A DNA stretch of 64,000 nt, taken from the NCBI RefSeq assembly GCF_001642835.1, contig NZ_LXEI01000003.1:1-64000 (forward strand), read 5' to 3'. Within the stretch, counting starts at the first letter, position 1, and every line of letters starts with the position of its first letter. Origin of the DNA: Pseudotamlana agarivorans (GTDB lineage: Bacteria > Bacteroidota > Bacteroidia > Flavobacteriales > Flavobacteriaceae). Below the pieces are notes generated by a model. That model ran no database searches. It was given only the letters and a program-made list of their open reading frames with translations, and was not told where the DNA came from. Positions 60,881-64,000 of this stretch are shown here, one piece after another. Both the position numbers and the translations under genes were made by a program.

Positions 60881-62359
60881 ATGCTCAAACTTTTTTTAGG
60901 TTTAGAGTGGAAGTCTTTTTTTAGATCGGCAAGTTTTGGTAAAACCTTAGGGTTGAAAATAATAATGGGCTTTTTTGCATTATATTTTATTGTAATGTTT
61001 TTAAGCCTTGGTATTTCAGCTTTTTTTATTTTAAAAGAAACCTACCCTAACCAAGAGCCTTTATTTGTTGTAAATAGCTATTTGTTTTACTGGTTTTTGG
61101 GCGATTTGGTTGTGCGCTTCTTTTTTCAGAAACTTCCGGTTATGTCTGTGAAGCCTTTATTAACCTTACCTATAAAACGCCATAAAATCGTAAATTATGT
61201 TTTATGGAAGTCAACCGTAGCATTTTTTAACTTTTTACCTTTATTTGCCGTAATTCCTTTTGGGTTAACTTTAATTTTTAACGGTTATCCAGCTGGGAAT
61301 GTCATCATCTGGATGTTAGCATTGCTGCTACTCACGTTAATAGTTAACTTCTTAAATTTTATTATCGAAAGTCTTAGTGCTCAAAGCGAACTGTCGGCCT
61401 TGCCAATAGTTGTCATTTGTTCCGTATTATTTGGCTTAGATTATTTTCAAATTTTATCTATTTCAAACCTTTTCGGAAGGGCGTTTTATGCGATTTATGA
61501 AAGCCCAATATTTATAGTAGTTCCTATTTTGGTTTTAGGGGTTTTATATCGTATAAATTTTAAGATGCTTTGCCAAAAATTATTCTTAGATAGCGGATTG
61601 AAAACCAGGGTTGAAGAGGTGAAGTCGTCCAATTTAGAATGGACTAATTATTTTGGAGATATGGCACCATTTATGCAGCTGGATTTGAAATTAATCTGGC
61701 GTAATAAACGCACAAAATCTTCCGTTTGGATGCTAGTTCTAGGGTTGTTTTATGGGTTGTTTTTTTATACGAATGAAAAGTATATTAATGCACCATGGAT
61801 GTATATCTTTATAGGTGTTTTTTCTACAGGGAGTTTTTTAATCAATTTCGGGCAATTCATTCCGGCTTGGGATAGCACATATTACAAGCTTTTAATGAGT
61901 CAGAATATTAAATATGAAAAGTATTTAAAATCGAAATTTACCTTAATGGCACTTAGCGTGATTATCCTTTTCGTATTAGGTATTCCTTACGTGTATTTTG
62001 GGTGGAAAATTCTATTGGCTCATTTTGCTTCAGCCATTTATAATATTGGGGTGAATACTCATGTGATGCTTTATGGTGGTTCATATAATCGAAAAAAGAT
62101 AGATCTTAATCAAAAGGCAGCGTTTAACTATCAAGGTACAGGCGCTATGCAATGGTTAATAGGTATTCCTCTGCTTGTGGTGCCTATGGTTGTTTTCGGG
62201 CTACTTTATTACTTTTTAAATTTTGAGTATGCCTGTGCAATTATTGCTGGCTTAGGGGTTGTAGGAATTGTTTTACACGACAAGTTATTGGGTATAATAA
62301 CCTCGAAATATTTAAAATCAAAATACGAAATGATTCATGCTTTCGAGCAAGATAACTAA
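60881..62359 (+). CDS. DUF5687 family ABC-type permease
   Basis: A 492-residue protein with about ten to twelve transmembrane helices. The early GLEWKSFFRSASFGKTLGLKIIMGFFALYF and the cytoplasmic segment LKLIWRNKRTKSSVWMLVLG fit DUF5687, a Bacteroidota family of ABC-2-like permeases. It is directly followed (eight bases) by an ABC ATPase gene, which supports a transporter role, probably export. The substrate is unknown. Confidence 0.87.
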   Translation: MLKLFLGLEWKSFFRSASFGKTLGLKIIMGFFALYFIVMFLSLGISAFFILKETYPNQEPLFVVNSYLFYWFLGDLVVRFFFQKLPVMSVKPLLTLPIKRHKIVNYVLWKSTVAFFNFLPLFAVIPFGLTLIFNGYPAGNVIIWMLALLLLTLIVNFLNFIIESLSAQSELSALPIVVICSVLFGLDYFQILSISNLFGRAFYAIYESPIFIVVPILVLGVLYRINFKMLCQKLFLDSGLKTRVEEVKSSNLEWTNYFGDMAPFMQLDLKLIWRNKRTKSSVWMLVLGLFYGLFFYTNEKYINAPWMYIFIGVFSTGSFLINFGQFIPAWDSTYYKLLMSQNIKYEKYLKSKFTLMALSVIILFVLGIPYVYFGWKILLAHFASAIYNIGVNTHVMLYGGSYNRKKIDLNQKAAFNYQGTGAMQWLIGIPLLVVPMVVFGLLYYFLNFEYACAIIAGLGVVGIVLHDKLLGIITSKYLKSKYEMIHAFEQDN

Positions 62360-62367
62360 TTGAAAAT

Positions 62368-63063
62368 ATGATTACGACTTCTAATTTAACTAAAAAATAT
62401 GGAGGCACTCAGGTTTTAAGTATTGCGTCTCTAGAAATTCCTAAAGGTCAAAGTTTTGGCTTAGTAGGAAATAACGGCGCTGGAAAAACCACATATTTTA
62501 GTTTGTTACTCGATCTAATTAAGCCTTCGACAGGCTTTATAAATTCTAATGGCGTTCAAGTTAGTACGAGTGAAGATTGGAAGTCTTTTACGTCATCCTT
62601 TATAGATGAAAGCTTTTTAATCGGGTATCTTACTCCCGAAGAATACTTTTATTTCGTTGGGGAATTGCGAGGGCAGAATAAAGCTGATGTAAATAAGGTT
62701 TTGCTTCAGTTTAAAGATTTTTTTCATGATGAAATATTAGGAAAAAGAAAATATTTACGCGATTTAAGTAAAGGAAATCAGAAGAAAGTGGGTATTGTAG
62801 CAGCTTTAATAGGGAATCCTGAAGTGGTTATTTTAGATGAACCCTTTGCTAATTTAGATCCAACAACCCAGATCCGTTTAAAATCTATAATCAAAGATAT
62901 TGCCGAAACACAAGGGGTTACCGTACTTATTTCAAGTCATGACTTATTGCATATTACCGATGTTTGTGAGCGTATTGTTGTTCTAGAAAAAGGTGAAATT
63001 ATTAAGGATTTAGAAACCAATACAGAGACTTTAAAAGAATTGGAAGCGCATTTTGCAAATTAG
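62368..63063 (+). CDS. ABC transporter ATP-binding protein
   Basis: A 231-residue ATPase subunit. Walker A is GNNGAGKTT (34-42), the signature motif DLSKGNQKKVG (about 133-143), Walker B VVILDEPFANLDP, and the switch His in SSHDLLH. It is paired with the upstream DUF5687 permease, with which it should form an exporter. The signature has KGNQ rather than SGGQ, common in this permease group. Confidence 0.95.
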   Translation: MITTSNLTKKYGGTQVLSIASLEIPKGQSFGLVGNNGAGKTTYFSLLLDLIKPSTGFINSNGVQVSTSEDWKSFTSSFIDESFLIGYLTPEEYFYFVGELRGQNKADVNKVLLQFKDFFHDEILGKRKYLRDLSKGNQKKVGIVAALIGNPEVVILDEPFANLDPTTQIRLKSIIKDIAETQGVTVLISSHDLLHITDVCERIVVLEKGEIIKDLETNTETLKELEAHFAN

Positions 63064-63180
63064 TTTCCTTTTTAAAAGTGATTACATTATTTAGGTTAAT
63101 TCAAAAAGATGCTTATTTTTACCCCTATATATAATAATTACAAGCCTTTGTAGTTATTATTAAGACTAAAAAAACCAGCG

Positions 63181-64000
63181 TTGAAAACATTTTTTAAAGT
63201 CTTAGTAACCTGTGTATTTTGTGCCTTATTCGCCTTAAGTTGCTCCAGGAAAAAAGACAAATTTATTAGTAGAAATTATCATGCCGTTACAGCCGAATAC
63301 AATGTGCTTTTTAACGGTTATAATGCTTTAGAGGCTGGTAAATCTACTTTAAATGCTTCTTATTTTGATAATTATTGGGACGTTCTGCCTGTAGAGCGCA
63401 TGCAGATTTCTGAGGAAATTTTACTTCCTGGTCAATCTCGAAACGAAAATTTCACCATCGCTGAAGACAAAGCGGCAAAAGCCATTCAAAAGCATAGTAT
63501 GCATATTGATGGTAAAGAAAAAAATCCGCAAATGGATGAGGCTTACCTGTTATTAGGTAAGGCACGATATTTCGATCAGCGTTTTATTCCAGCTCTAGAA
63601 GCATTCAATTACATTCTCTACAAATACGCGGCTAGCGATAAAATTAATCAGGCGAAAATTTGGCGCGAAAAAACCAATATGCGCTTAGATAATAATGAAT
63701 TGGCTATTAAAAATCTAAAACGCTTGTTGCGATATGCCGATATAGAAGGTCAAGATTTAGCCGATGCCAGCTCAACTTTAGCTCAGGCATACATTAATAC
63801 CCAAGTTATAGATACTGCAATTACAAAATTAGGTGTTGCAGCGCAGGCTACTAAAAGCCATGATGAGCGTGGTCGTTATCTTTTCATTCAAGGGCAGTTG
63901 TATAATGAATTGGGGAAAAAGGATAGTGCTAATATGGCTTTCGATAAGGTTATTGCTCTCAAACGTAAAACACCAAGAGTATATTGGGTAGTAGCACACC
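63181..64000 (+). CDS. sprE: Gliding motility/type IX secretion lipoprotein SprE (PorW), partial
   Basis: The open frame runs off the window end; about 273 residues are seen. From TTG 63181 it has a type II signal peptide (FALSC, lipidated Cys21) then SRKKDKFISRNYHAVTAEYNVLFNGYNALEAGK, the conserved start of SprE/PorW. Helical tetratricopeptide-like repeats follow (EAYLLLGKARYFDQRFIPALEAFNYILYKY, then DLADASSTLAQAYINT). SprE is a component needed for type IX secretion and gliding in Bacteroidota. No ATG is available upstream of the lipoprotein signal, so a TTG start is preferred. Confidence 0.88.
   Translation, partial: MKTFFKVLVTCVFCALFALSCSRKKDKFISRNYHAVTAEYNVLFNGYNALEAGKSTLNASYFDNYWDVLPVERMQISEEILLPGQSRNENFTIAEDKAAKAIQKHSMHIDGKEKNPQMDEAYLLLGKARYFDQRFIPALEAFNYILYKYAASDKINQAKIWREKTNMRLDNNELAIKNLKRLLRYADIEGQDLADASSTLAQAYINTQVIDTAITKLGVAAQATKSHDERGRYLFIQGQLYNELGKKDSANMAFDKVIALKRKTPRVYWVVAH

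Noticed and set aside
62526-62540. A CCTTCGACAGGC sequence resembling the interspersed repeat
   Set aside because: It lies inside the conserved ABC ATPase coding region and shares only about ten bases, so it is probably chance.

Overview
The window is a low-GC bacterial chromosome segment that reads as a marine member of the Bacteroidota, family Flavobacteriaceae. The evidence is a SprE/PorW-type gliding and type IX secretion lipoprotein at the right edge, many flavobacterial families of unknown function (DUF2490, DUF4837, DUF4254, DUF5687, DUF6427 types), repeated use of the Bacteroidota -7 promoter box TAnnTTTG, and an alginate lyase suggesting life on brown-algal polysaccharide. No rRNA, tRNA, CRISPR array or phage structural gene was seen.

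Layout. 1-7.9 kb (mostly minus): a partial gene, a GH31 alpha-glucosidase, a Dus enzyme, small DUF genes, a PL7 alginate lyase lipoprotein and a peroxiredoxin-like lipoprotein. 7.9-12.5 kb: a tight glgA-glgC-glgB glycogen synthesis operon. 13.3-21.8 kb: an accessory island flanked by two copies of the lepA 3' end. It holds a decayed IS3-family element, five cargo genes (roadblock-like protein, GNAT acetyltransferase, LuxR-type response regulator, MFS transporter and an exported Ppx/GppA-like protein) and a dead IS256-family element with an apparently intact IS1595-family element nested in it. 21.8-33.6 kb: housekeeping genes (lepA, dusB, pgk, an MltD-like transglycosylase, tatA, an M23 peptidase, a GH3-family protein, a DUF6909-type protein).

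33.6-52.2 kb is a surface polysaccharide locus. It starts with a Wzz-like membrane protein and the dTDP-rhamnose genes rfbB, rfbA, rfbC and rfbD. A minus-strand block follows: wecB, a Wzx flippase, an acyltransferase, a pyruvyl transferase, glycosyltransferases and two O-antigen polymerase/ligase-like proteins. A plus-strand block then carries a UDP-glucuronate decarboxylase-like SDR, a WcaJ-type initiating transferase and a GT2. Together these could make, initiate, polymerise and export a rhamnose-containing, possibly pyruvylated and acetylated glycan. 52.7-64 kb: a CapK/PaaK-like ligase, purD, upp, a GT9 heptosyltransferase-like gene, a PaaE-like reductase, a DUF5687/ABC ATPase pair and the start of sprE.

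The points most worth following up are the lepA-flanked island with its in-frame IS3/lepA junction, the exported Ppx/GppA-like ASKHA protein, and paired palindromes upstream of the roadblock-like gene. Several starts were moved from the longest open frame to fit promoter position or family N-termini.
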